DNA of 63,585 bases from NCBI GenBank assembly GCA_964651395.1, contig CAZYXZ010000006.1, forward strand, positions 1 to 63,585, given 5' to 3'. This document shows, piece by piece, positions 14,945-23,233 of this stretch. The notes under the pieces were generated by a model. It had not been told where the DNA came from and did no database searches. It was given only the letters and a program-made list of their open reading frames with translations. Source of the stretch: CAZYXZ01 sp964651395 (GTDB lineage Bacteria; Actinomycetota; Actinomycetes; BP-191). The position numbers and the translations under genes are program-made. Each line of letters opens with the position of its first letter. The first letter of the stretch is position 1.

Positions 14945-15664
14945 TCACCGGCCGATCTTCTGGATGACGAAGTGGTCCGCGGACGCCGTGATCGCGACGG
15001 AGTCGCCGCCGACCTCGACGGTCTTCAGCCTGATGCCGAACGGGAGGCCGCTGACCGGCAGGTCGAAGCTGAGCCGGCCCTTGGCCGAGCTGGCGACCGC
15101 CGACGGCAGCGCGAGCCCGCCGACGGACTTCACCGAGGTGACGTCGACCCGCAGGCCGCTCGCCACGACCTTCACCACCGCCACCCCCTCGACCGGCACC
15201 GGGCCGCGGCCGGCCACGGTGATGCTGGTCTCGACGAGCAGCCGGCCCACCCCGGCGCTCTTGACGCGCAGTCCACCCGGCCGTCTGCTCAGGTAGTCGT
15301 TGATGTCCGGGTAGCCGACCTCCACGCGGCAGACGCCGTGGTCGACGGGGATCCGGTCGGCATTGCCGGACAGCGCCGCACCCAGCGCCAGATGCACGCC
15401 GGTCAGATGCGCGGTGATCCGGCGGAACCGCACGCCGTTCTTCTCGTAGTCGCGGATGTCGATGTCGATCTTCTTGTAGTTGCCCCCCACCGCCTGCGTG
15501 ATGAACGGGAACCCCCCGAAGTCGACGGAGGGCCGCTCCTCCAGGCCCTCGGACTTCTGGATGGACGCCGCCACGGTCTTGCCCGACAGGGAGGCGACGC
15601 CCCGGTCGGACAGGGCGAGCAGCCCGGCCAGGATCGCGAGTCCGATGAGGGTCCGACGCAGCAT
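14945..15664 (-). CDS. lmeA: LmeA-like DUF2993 protein
   Basis: A 239-residue exported DUF2993 protein: an N-terminal hydrophobic anchor (TLIGLAILAGLLALSDRG), then the DUF2993 beta-rich fold with VDFGGFPFITQAVGGNYKKIDIDI near 50-73 and VSGLPFGIRLKTVEVGGDSV near the end. In mycobacteria LmeA is an envelope phospholipid-binding protein needed for lipomannan/mannan elongation. The gene order lmeA (reverse), glnR and mshD (forward) is the same as I recall for M. tuberculosis Rv0817c-Rv0819, which supports orthology, though two extra genes lie between here. Lipomannan synthesis by this organism is not shown. Confidence 0.8.
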   Translation of the reverse strand: MLRRTLIGLAILAGLLALSDRGVASLSGKTVAASIQKSEGLEERPSVDFGGFPFITQAVGGNYKKIDIDIRDYEKNGVRFRRITAHLTGVHLALGAALSGNADRIPVDHGVCRVEVGYPDINDYLSRRPGGLRVKSAGVGRLLVETSITVAGRGPVPVEGVAVVKVVASGLRVDVTSVKSVGGLALPSAVASSAKGRLSFDLPVSGLPFGIRLKTVEVGGDSVAITASADHFVIQKIGR

Positions 15665-15675
15665 CTGGTCTATCC

Positions 15676-16482
15676 CTAGGTAGTGAGCAGCCGGGAGGCT
15701 GCATAGGCGACGGGAGCGGCGACCAGGACCGGTAGCAGCGCGGACAGCGTGCGGCAGGCGGCGCGACGGCGCCCGATCAGCTCCGACGTGGCCAGGTCGA
15801 CGGCGAGATCCGCTGCCGCCGCGGCCGCCGCCGCTGCGGCGCCGACCAGCGCACCGGTCGCCCCGTCGACCTGCACCGTCGTCGCCGCCAGCCCGGCGCC
15901 GACGAGAGCGGAGATCCCGACGGCCGTGACCAAGCCGGCCAGGCCGCGATGGGCATCGATGACGAGCGCGGGCCGGGGCAGGCGTCGATCCGCGACCCGG
16001 CCGGCCAGGAGGCCGGCCGCCACGCTGGCCAGTGCGAGCGGAGCCAGCTCGTCGCCGGACGGCGCAGCGACGAGGGCCACCCAGTGCGCGCCGAGCAGCC
16101 CGACGACGACCGCGGAGATCGTGCCGGCCAGGCTCACGACGACCCGTTGCCGGTCACGTCGCGACAGCTCCACGACCATCGCGCCGACCATCGCCATCGC
16201 GACGACGCCGACGCTGGACGAGACGGCGAACGGGCGGTCGCGCACGGCGAGCAGGTCGATCCCGACGACCGCCGCCACGACGACGGGGACCGGCGCCGCG
16301 ATCGACGGCACACCGCAGAACGCCAGCCAGGCCAGGCAGCCGAGCAGCTGAACGGCGAGGAGGACCCCCGCCAGCGGGTACCGGCCCACGGACGCCGCAC
16401 CGGCCAGGACTCCCGCGACGACGGCCCCGGTGACGCCCACACCGACGACGGCGGGCGCCCGGGCTACCCGTGCGGTCGACAT
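15676..16482 (-). CDS. Integral membrane protein of unknown function
   Basis: A 268-residue, strongly hydrophobic protein with about eight predicted membrane spans and very high Ala/Val content. Notable features are a charged loop SRRDRQRVVV near 107 and a run of alanines near 220-228 (GAAAAAAAAADLAVD). I do not recognise a family. It lies 11 bp upstream of lmeA and 12 bp downstream of the hydrolase gene on the same strand, so these three probably form one operon divergent from glnR. A role in envelope lipid or glycan handling with LmeA is possible by context only. Confidence 0.7.
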   Translation of the reverse strand: MSTARVARAPAVVGVGVTGAVVAGVLAGAASVGRYPLAGVLLAVQLLGCLAWLAFCGVPSIAAPVPVVVAAVVGIDLLAVRDRPFAVSSSVGVVAMAMVGAMVVELSRRDRQRVVVSLAGTISAVVVGLLGAHWVALVAAPSGDELAPLALASVAAGLLAGRVADRRLPRPALVIDAHRGLAGLVTAVGISALVGAGLAATTVQVDGATGALVGAAAAAAAAAADLAVDLATSELIGRRRAACRTLSALLPVLVAAPVAYAASRLLTT

Positions 16483-16494
16483 GCGCGGATCGTC

Positions 16495-17292
16495 TCAGGT
16501 GACCGCGGGTCGGCGCTCTACCAGCTCCTGGAGGACCCCACCGATCCGGTCCACCAGCGCGGGGGTCGCGGCCGTCTCGGCGTGCCCGAAGCCGGGCACG
16601 ATCCAGACCTCGACCGGATCGCCCGCTGCGGCGGCGAGCGCGCGGGGATGCTCGAGGGGGAAGAAGTCGTCGCGGTCACCGTGGACGACGAGCAGCGGCG
16701 TGGGCGCGATCCGGCCGACCACCTCCACCGGCGACTCCGGCACCTCCGCCCAGCCGGCGGCGATGCGGGTGCCGAGCAGGTGCCGGCTGACTCGGCGGCC
16801 GAGCCGTCGCTCCACCAGCCAGTGCAGCCGCCGCATCGGCGCCGTGTCCCGGACGAACCAGCGGCTCGTCGCGCTGACCGAGACGACGGCGTCGACGCCG
16901 CCGAGCAGCGCGGCGTGCCGGACGACGCTCGAGCCGCCCATCGACCAACCGCAGGTCACCACCCGGCGGTAGCCGAGGCCGCGCGCCGCACCCACTGCCG
17001 CGTCGACGTCGAGCACCTCGAGGTCCCCGAGGGTGGACACGCCGCCGGAGGCACCGTGCCCGCGCGAGTCGAAGGCGACCACTCCTGCCCATCGGGCCAG
17101 GCCCCGCGCGATGTGGGCCGGCGCCGGCTTGCGGTGCGTGCCGCTGAAGCCGTGGACGAGGACGACCGCGATGTCCCGGTCGGCACGCGGCAGGTGCGTC
17201 GCGGCGAGCGTCACGCCGTCCGCGGTACGCAGCGCGAGGGCCTCCTCGCCCGGGGCGAGGGGCCCGCGATTCTTCGCTCGGTACGGCGGCAC
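16495..17292 (-). CDS. Alpha/beta hydrolase
   Basis: About 265 residues with the alpha/beta-hydrolase core: VVLVHGFSGTHRKP (oxyanion loop), VVAFDSRGHGAS, the nucleophile elbow TCGWSMGGSSVVR, the acid near PTPLLVVHGDRDDFFPLEH, and the histidine in VPGFGHAETA. These are lipase/esterase-like serine hydrolases; the substrate is unknown. GTG 17292 was chosen because residues upstream (to the possible start at 17388) overlap the glnR promoter region and look non-coding. It heads a minus-strand group with the membrane protein and lmeA genes. Confidence 0.87.
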   Translation of the reverse strand: MPPYRAKNRGPLAPGEEALALRTADGVTLAATHLPRADRDIAVVLVHGFSGTHRKPAPAHIARGLARWAGVVAFDSRGHGASGGVSTLGDLEVLDVDAAVGAARGLGYRRVVTCGWSMGGSSVVRHAALLGGVDAVVSVSATSRWFVRDTAPMRRLHWLVERRLGRRVSRHLLGTRIAAGWAEVPESPVEVVGRIAPTPLLVVHGDRDDFFPLEHPRALAAAAGDPVEVWIVPGFGHAETAATPALVDRIGGVLQELVERRPAVT

Positions 17293-17389
17293 GTGCGGTA
17301 TGGTGCCCCACGACGGGTCCCGGGCGATGACGCCCCCCGGGGTCCGTCTCGTGCTTTTCGGGGCTGGTTCACGAGCGAGGGCCAACACA

Positions 17390-18150
17390 TGAGCGTGCTG
17401 CTCGTCCTCACATCAGGCGCCCGTGCGGACTCCGTGCTGCCGGGACTGGGCTTCCTGGCGCACACGACGCGGCTCGCGCCGATGGAGCCGGCCGCGCTGC
17501 TCGACGCGCCGCCGTCCGACCTGGTCCTCGTCGACGCCCGCGCGGACCTCGCCCAGGCCAAGTCACTCTGTCGCCTGCTGCGCACGACCGGGCTCACCGT
17601 CCCCTTGCTGGCGGTCGTGACCGAAGGGGGCCTGGCCGCGCTCACCGGGGACTGGGGCCTCGACGACGTCCTGCTCACGACCGCCGGGCCGGCCGAGATC
17701 GAGGCCCGGGTCCGGCTCGCCCTGGCCCGGACGGCCCAGGCGCATGCGGCCGAGTCGGCCGAGGCCGGCGTCATCCGTTCGGGTGAGCTGGCCATCGACG
17801 AGGCGACCTACCAGGCGCGGCTCAAGGGCCGCCCGCTCGACCTCACGTTCAAGGAGTTCGAGCTGCTGAAGTACCTCGCGCAGCACCCCGGCCGGGTGTT
17901 CAGCCGCGCACAGCTGCTGCAGGAGGTGTGGGGCTACGACTACTACGGTGGCACGCGCACCGTGGACGTCCACGTACGTCGCCTGCGCGCGAAGCTCGGC
18001 GCAGAGCACGAGGCCCTCATCGGCACTGTCCGCAACGTCGGCTACAAGTTCGTCGCCGCCGCCCCACCGCTCGGCGACTCCGTCGCCGAGGCGGTGGGCG
18101 AGGCTGCGGACGAGCCGGCGCGCGCGCTGGAGGACAGCCGGCCCGCGTAG
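17390..18150 (+). CDS. glnR: GlnR, OmpR-type nitrogen regulator
   Basis: A 253-residue atypical OmpR/PhoB response regulator. The receiver-like domain (SVLLVLTSGARADSVLPGLG at the start, DLVLVDARADL with the aspartate, VVTEGGLAALTGDWGLDDV) and the winged-helix domain (LDLTFKEFELLKYLAQHPGR, GYDYYGGTRTVDVHVRRLRA, ALIGTVRNVGYKF) match Streptomyces and mycobacterial GlnR closely from memory. GlnR controls nitrogen assimilation genes and acts without a partner kinase. The C-terminal tail after the DNA-binding domain is acidic and Ala-rich. ATG 17390 has GAGGG upstream. Its TAG stop forms part of the mshD -10 box. The adjacent mshD supports the identification. Confidence 0.92.
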
Positions 18151-18153
18151 GGT
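18148..18153 (+). promoter_or_regulatory. Leaderless -10 box of mshD made from the glnR stop codon
   Basis: TAGGGT starts with the TAG stop of glnR and is followed by 7 nt and the GTG start of mshD, so mshD can be transcribed alone without a leader. Confidence 0.55.
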
Positions 18154-18160
18154 CCGAGCG

Positions 18161-19069
18161 GTGAGCGAGACACCGCGGATCGACGTCCGAACGCGGCTCG
18201 ACCGCGACGAGGTCACCGCCGTGCTGCAGCTGGTCGCCGACGCCGCGGAGGCCGACGGCGTACAGCCGGTCTCGGAACACGTCTACCTCCACCTCCGCCA
18301 TGGCGGCGACGTCGCGGACCACAACCTGCTCGCCCGGTCCGGAGACCGGCTGGTCGGCTACGCGCACCTGGATCCGACGGACGAGGTGGAAGGTGCGAGC
18401 GCGGAGCTGGTCGTCGCCCCCGCAGAGCGCGGGAAGGGCATCGGGTCAGCGCTGGTCGAGAAGCTCGAGGAGCTCGCTCCCGGTCGGCGGCTGCGCCTGT
18501 GGGCGCACGGCACCCAGCCGGCGGCCAGCGCGCTGGCGGCCAAGTTCGGCTTCGAGCGGGCCCGAGTGCTCTGGCAGATGCGCCGGTCGCTGCTGGCGCC
18601 CCTGCCGTCGCCGGAGCTCCCGGAGGGCGTCGCGGTCCGCACCTTCGAACCGGGCCGTGACGAGGCCGCCTGGATCGCGGTGAACAGTGCGGCGTTCGCG
18701 ACCCATCCAGATCAGGGCGGGTGGTCGCTCGAAGACCTGCTTCAGCGCGAGAGGGAGGGCTGGTTCGACCCGAAGGGCTTCTTCCTGGCCGAACGCGACG
18801 CGCGCCTCCTCGCCTTCCACTGGACGAAGGTGCACGGCCACGAGCACGACCACGAGCCGATCGGTGAGGTCTACGTCGTCGGCGTCCATCCGGAGGCGCA
18901 AGGGCTCGGTCTCGGCAAGTCCATGACCCTGGTCGGCCTGCACCATCTGCGGTCCCGCGGCCTCGCGCAGGTCATGCTCTACGTAGACGAGTCCAACACC
19001 ACAGCCATATCTCTGTACCAACGGCTCGGCTTCAGCAGGTGGGACACCGACGTTTCGTTCCGCAGGTAG
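18161..19069 (+). CDS. mshD: Mycothiol synthase MshD
   Basis: A 302-residue protein of two GNAT acetyltransferase domains. It acetylates the cysteinyl amine of Cys-GlcN-Ins with acetyl-CoA, the last step of mycothiol synthesis. The N-terminal domain has ELVVAPAERGKGIGSALVE and the C-terminal domain EVYVVGVHPEAQGLGLGKSM, both acetyl-CoA-binding loops. The active half is usually the C-terminal one, which here also has LAFHWTKVH and LYVDESNTTAISLYQRLGF. GTG 18161 lies 7 nt after TAGGGT; longer in-frame starts would overlap glnR. The glnR-mshD pairing is conserved in actinobacteria. Confidence 0.95.
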   Translation: MSETPRIDVRTRLDRDEVTAVLQLVADAAEADGVQPVSEHVYLHLRHGGDVADHNLLARSGDRLVGYAHLDPTDEVEGASAELVVAPAERGKGIGSALVEKLEELAPGRRLRLWAHGTQPAASALAAKFGFERARVLWQMRRSLLAPLPSPELPEGVAVRTFEPGRDEAAWIAVNSAAFATHPDQGGWSLEDLLQREREGWFDPKGFFLAERDARLLAFHWTKVHGHEHDHEPIGEVYVVGVHPEAQGLGLGKSMTLVGLHHLRSRGLAQVMLYVDESNTTAISLYQRLGFSRWDTDVSFRR

Positions 19070-19072
19070 CCT
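19067..19072 (+). promoter_or_regulatory. Leaderless -10 box of the subtilase gene made from the mshD stop codon
   Basis: TAGCCT begins with the TAG stop of mshD; 7 nt follow before ATG 19080. Confidence 0.5.
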
Positions 19073-19079
19073 CTGACGG

Positions 19080-21734
19080 ATGCGCTTCCTCCGCTCCGCA
19101 CTCCCCGGGCTCCTGTGCGCCTCGCTCGCCGCTGCCGGCGCCGCCGGCGTGCCTACTCCCGCGTCGGCCTCGCCATCGGTACGGCGCACCCCGCCGGCCG
19201 CCGAGCAGACCGGTCGCGTGGTCGTCCGCTACCGGGCGGACACCAGCTCGGCGACACGCTCTGCTGCGGCCCGCGCGGCCGCGGCCACCGTGCGCGCGGG
19301 CATCCGAGCGCTGCACGTCGACGTGCTGTCCACGAACGACGTCGCGGGCACGATCAGCTCGCTGAGCGCCCGGCCCGACGTGGTCTGGGCGGAGCCCGAG
19401 GTCCGGGTGGAGCGGCACGCCACCGAGTGGAACACGACGCCGGAGCGCACCGAGATCAACGTCGACGGCGCGCGCGCGGCCAACGCGCTGCTCACCGGTG
19501 CCGGCGTGGACGTCGGCGTCATCGACGACGGCGTCTTCAAGGGCATCTCCGACCTGCCGCCGTCCCGGCTCGTGGACGGCGGCGACTGCAGCGGCGACGA
19601 GTGCCTGGCGACGGGCGGTCTGAACGAGCTCGGGTCACCCGGGTTCGGCTCGCACGGTACGGCGGTCGCCGCGATCATCGCGGCGGAGCAGAACACCACG
19701 CCGGAGGACAACGGCGAGGGCATCAACGGTGTCGCGCCGCAGGCGACGATCCACTCGTACCGCGTGTTCCCGGACATCGAGTTCGGGACGACGGACGTGT
19801 CCATCGCCAACGCGATCCTCGCCGCCGCCGCGGACCACATGGACGTCGTCAACATGAGCCTCGGCTCGGGCTTCGACGGCCGCCTCATGCGCGACGCGAT
19901 GACCCAGGCGCGGTCGCTGTCGCCCAACACGCTCTACGTCGCCTCGTCGGGCAACGACGGCAGCGACCGGCCCAGCTACCCGGCCGGTGACCCGTACGTG
20001 CTCTCCGTCGGCGGCACGCAGTTCTCGGGCGGGGCGTGGAAGCTCGTCGACTTCTCCAACCGAGGCGACGTCGACGTCCTCGCCCCCGCCGTGGACATCC
20101 GGACGTGGGACAAGCCGCCCGGCCAGACCGGCGCGCCCACCAGCGTCATCCCGGTCGACGGCACGAGCTTCTCCGCCCCGATGGTGTCAGGCATCGCCGC
20201 CCAGCTGGCGTCGGCCGGCGTTGGCTTGGTCGGTGACCGGGCGCGCGCGGCGATCGTCGCCTCGACGGAGCCGGCCAACCCGGCCAGCCTGAGCCCGCCC
20301 GCGCCCCCGGCGGCCCACGGCGTCGGTCGCGCGGACGCGCTGACGGCGTACAACCTGGCGGCGAACGGTGGCGCCACCTACACGGCGGTATTCGTCGACC
20401 GCGGGGAGTACGTCGCCAGCCAGGTCGGCAAGCGCACCCTGGAGATCCTGCGGGTCTCTCCGGCCGGGTCGTTCGGCGCGGCCGACACGGTCGGCACCGG
20501 CGGCGTCGGCACCGTGGCGCTCGGCGCGAGTGCTGCCGCGGCCGCACCGAACAACCTGACCACCGCGCGTCGTACGGCGACGTACACCGCGCCCACGGCG
20601 AACCCGACCGATTTCACGATCACCGCCTCGAAGGCCGGGGACGCCACGTCCGGTGTCCGGCCCATGCGGTTGACCGTGAACACGGCCGGCCCTGAGGGCG
20701 TGCCGCTCGGCAACAACGTGGCCCAGTCCGCGGTGCTGACCTTCGGCCTGCAGAGCAGCTACATCCGCACGTTCCCGATGGCGCAGGACGGGTGCGTGGA
20801 CATCGGGTTCACCTACCCCGACGCATCTACGGACAGCCTGCTCTTCGTGTGGGCGCCGACGACGGTGAACGGCGTCGCCGACAGCGGCGACGCGCCGGTG
20901 GGGGCCGACGACACCGAGGTGTCCGAGGGCACGTACCGCTACTGCGCGACCGGCCGCCCGGCCGGCACGTACGCCGCGGGCTTCGTGCTGTTCAGCCCCG
21001 ACGGCAACGCGCCAGGCGCGTTCGACCCGTACCGCATGACGCTGCACTTCCCGACCATGCTCAGCAGCCTCAACGTCCCGCCGACCTCGACGAACGTCTC
21101 GAGCACCGCGACCTTCCCGTTCTCGTGGTCGTCATCGACGCCGGGCAACCGTTTCGACATCCAGTACACCTGGCGTCAGCGCAACGCCGCGGGCGTCTAC
21201 TCGATCGGCGCCTGGCGGGCCTGGCGCGTCGGCCTCACCGGGACCTCCGGCACGTTCGGGGGGAGCTACCCGACCGGAGTGCCGGGCACGACGTACTTCC
21301 TGCGTGTCCGCGCGCGGGACGCGGACGACAAGCTCGGCCCGTGGGCGCCGTTCAAGCACTCGGTCATGCCGGTCGACGACCGCTACGTCTACGTGAAGTA
21401 CGGCCCCGGCTGGTCGAAGACCGGCGGCACCGGCCGCTACCTCGGGACGCTGTCGGTGGCTTCGGCCGCAGGGCGGTTCCTCACCTACGACGCCGACACC
21501 GCCGGGTTCACGATCATCGGCGACCGCTGCCCGACCTGCGGGCAGCTGCGCGTGATCGTCGACGGCGTGACGCGGGCGGTCATCGACACCCGCGCGGCGA
21601 CGACCCAGGTGCGCCAGCAGCTCCACTACACGGGCAACTTCGGCTCGATCGGCCGGCACCGGCTCCGGCTCGAGGTGATCGGCACTCCGGGTCGCCCGCG
21701 CGTCGCCCTCGACGGCATCGCGATCATCCGCTGA
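19080..21734 (+). CDS. Secreted subtilisin-family (S8) serine protease
   Basis: An 884-residue exported protease. It has a signal peptide (cleavage near residue 31), an inhibitor I9-like propeptide (GRVVVRYRADTS to VVWAEPEVRVERH, about 45-115), then the S8 catalytic domain with Asp in VDVGVIDDG (about 149), His in GSHGTAVAAI (about 192), oxyanion Asn in ASSGNDGS (about 292) and Ser in DGTSFSAPMVSG (about 363). The remaining 450 residues contain beta-rich modules: one ProP/PPC-like (DGCVDIGFTYPDAS), one FnIII-like (STTPGNRFDIQYTWR), and a C-terminal jelly-roll ending VALDGIAIIR with a Cys pair (CPTC). It is probably a surface or secreted nutrient or maturation protease. Leaderless start. Confidence 0.93.
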   Translation: MRFLRSALPGLLCASLAAAGAAGVPTPASASPSVRRTPPAAEQTGRVVVRYRADTSSATRSAAARAAAATVRAGIRALHVDVLSTNDVAGTISSLSARPDVVWAEPEVRVERHATEWNTTPERTEINVDGARAANALLTGAGVDVGVIDDGVFKGISDLPPSRLVDGGDCSGDECLATGGLNELGSPGFGSHGTAVAAIIAAEQNTTPEDNGEGINGVAPQATIHSYRVFPDIEFGTTDVSIANAILAAAADHMDVVNMSLGSGFDGRLMRDAMTQARSLSPNTLYVASSGNDGSDRPSYPAGDPYVLSVGGTQFSGGAWKLVDFSNRGDVDVLAPAVDIRTWDKPPGQTGAPTSVIPVDGTSFSAPMVSGIAAQLASAGVGLVGDRARAAIVASTEPANPASLSPPAPPAAHGVGRADALTAYNLAANGGATYTAVFVDRGEYVASQVGKRTLEILRVSPAGSFGAADTVGTGGVGTVALGASAAAAAPNNLTTARRTATYTAPTANPTDFTITASKAGDATSGVRPMRLTVNTAGPEGVPLGNNVAQSAVLTFGLQSSYIRTFPMAQDGCVDIGFTYPDASTDSLLFVWAPTTVNGVADSGDAPVGADDTEVSEGTYRYCATGRPAGTYAAGFVLFSPDGNAPGAFDPYRMTLHFPTMLSSLNVPPTSTNVSSTATFPFSWSSSTPGNRFDIQYTWRQRNAAGVYSIGAWRAWRVGLTGTSGTFGGSYPTGVPGTTYFLRVRARDADDKLGPWAPFKHSVMPVDDRYVYVKYGPGWSKTGGTGRYLGTLSVASAAGRFLTYDADTAGFTIIGDRCPTCGQLRVIVDGVTRAVIDTRAATTQVRQQLHYTGNFGSIGRHRLRLEVIGTPGRPRVALDGIAIIR

Positions 21735-21830
21735 TCGACTGATCGGATCCGCGTTTCCACAGCCGCGAGCGGGTAGACCCGCGAGGGCCGCTTTCGCGCT
21801 GCGCAGAACCACCACAGAGGGAGGAAAGTC

Positions 21831-22424
21831 ATGCCCGACGCCATCACGTCGCTCAAGCAGGACCACAAGGAGGTCAAGGGGCTGTTCCGCGAGTTCGAGC
21901 GGCTCGGCGATCGCGCGACCAAGAGCAAGAAGGACGTCGTGGACAAGATCGTCCGCGAGCTGTCGATCCATGCCGCCGTCGAGGAGCAGGTCTTCTACCC
22001 CGCCGCGCGCGAGGCCGTGCCCGACGCGAAGGACGACATCCTGGAGGGGCTCGAGGAGCACCACATCGTGAAGTGGACGTGTTCCGAGCTGGAGGACATG
22101 GACCCGAGCGACGAGCGCTACGACGCCAAGGTCACCGTCCTCATCGAGCTGGTGCGCCACCACATCGACGAGGAAGAGAAGGAGATGTTCCCCACCATCC
22201 GCGAGGCGCTCGGCCGCAAGCGGCTGCTCGAGATCGGCGACGCGATGGAGATCGCGCGGAAGGCCGCCCCGACCCGGCCGCACCCGCGCCTGCCGGACGA
22301 GCCGCCGGGCAACGTTCTCGCCGGCGCGCCGGCCGCCGCAGCGGACCGCATGATCGACCTGGTCGAGCGCAAGGCGCCGACCGGACTGCTCGGCCGTCGC
22401 AAGAAGGCCGGTACGCGGCGCTGA
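21831..22424 (+). CDS. Hemerythrin HHE-domain protein
   Basis: A 197-residue protein with the HHE cation-binding fold, four helices that bind a di-iron centre and sense or carry O2 or NO. Ligand motifs are visible: KQDHKEVKGLFREFE (about 8-22), IHAAVEEQVFYPAAREAV (about 46-63), EGLEEHHIVKW and VRHHIDEEEKEMFPTIRE (about 106-123). The C-terminal 60 residues are basic and Pro-rich with a tail LLGRRKKAGTRR. A strong ribosome site (GGGAGG) precedes ATG. It stands alone between the subtilase gene and the convergent lipoprotein pair. Confidence 0.9.
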   Translation: MPDAITSLKQDHKEVKGLFREFERLGDRATKSKKDVVDKIVRELSIHAAVEEQVFYPAAREAVPDAKDDILEGLEEHHIVKWTCSELEDMDPSDERYDAKVTVLIELVRHHIDEEEKEMFPTIREALGRKRLLEIGDAMEIARKAAPTRPHPRLPDEPPGNVLAGAPAAAADRMIDLVERKAPTGLLGRRKKAGTRR

Positions 22425-22438
22425 CGCCTCCCGCCTGG

Positions 22439-23233
22439 TCAGCCCAGGGCGCTGGAGTCGGCGACCTGGGCGGCCGGCGGGGCCTTGATGTCGACCGGCG
22501 TACCGAAGTCGAACATCTCGATGACCAGCTCGAGGTTGCCCGCCTCGGGTTTGTCACCGAGCGGGATGGCCTGGGTCATCTTGCGCATGCGCCCGGCGTC
22601 GTCGACCCAGATCTCGACCGGGAACGGCGTGCCCTTGTAGTCCTTCAGCGCCGCCTGCATGGCGGCGTTGTTGGTGCCGGCGGCTGCCGCGGCCCGGGCG
22701 ACGTCGATCTTGGTGGAGTAGTGGGTGGTGGGCTCGCCGCGCACGTCCTCACGCCCGACCTTCGTGACCTCGCCGGAGACGCCACGCAGGTAGTCGAGCG
22801 CCTTCGTCGGGTCCTGGTTCGCCAGGGTCTCGAGCGTGTTGGCCGTGACGCCCCGCTGCTTGCCGATGTCGGCCAGGTCGAGCTGCACCCACGACTTCCC
22901 CGGGGGCAGCTGCAGCGTCGGCAGCTTGATGTAGAAGGCCTGGTCGATGAACACCAGCTCCGCCTGACCCGACTGGCCGAGCTGCATCGTCAGGCTGCTC
23001 GCCCCGCTCTTGAGGTCGGTCAGCCCGGTGCCGCTGAAGTTGATCGGCGTCGTACCGGTGTCCACGCCGATCGACATGAACATGCGCGCGGTGCCGGCGT
23101 CGGCGGTCTTCGCGGACGCGAGCTCGAGCGTGGCCATACCCGCCCGGCTCGCGGCCTGCTTGTCCTCCCCGCCGCACGCCGTCACGAGCAGGCCGAGGGC
23201 CAGGACCCCCGCGGCCAGTCGGGTGGTTCTCAT
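22439..23233 (-). CDS. LppX/LprAFG-type lipoprotein, copy 2
   Basis: A 264-residue lipoprotein with a signal peptide ending in the lipobox VTACGG near residue 20. The mature part follows the LppX/LprF/LprG pattern (AELVFIDQAFYIKL, PGKSWVQLDLADIG, HYSTKIDVARA, PVEIWVDDAGRMRKMT), beta-sandwich lipoproteins with a cavity that carries lipids in mycobacteria. It is the same length as the preceding gene and clearly a tandem paralogue. ATG 23233 overlaps that gene's TGA by 4 bases. Lipid carriage or a scaffold role is inferred from the family. Confidence 0.88.
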   Translation of the reverse strand: MRTTRLAAGVLALGLLVTACGGEDKQAASRAGMATLELASAKTADAGTARMFMSIGVDTGTTPINFSGTGLTDLKSGASSLTMQLGQSGQAELVFIDQAFYIKLPTLQLPPGKSWVQLDLADIGKQRGVTANTLETLANQDPTKALDYLRGVSGEVTKVGREDVRGEPTTHYSTKIDVARAAAAAGTNNAAMQAALKDYKGTPFPVEIWVDDAGRMRKMTQAIPLGDKPEAGNLELVIEMFDFGTPVDIKAPPAAQVADSSALG

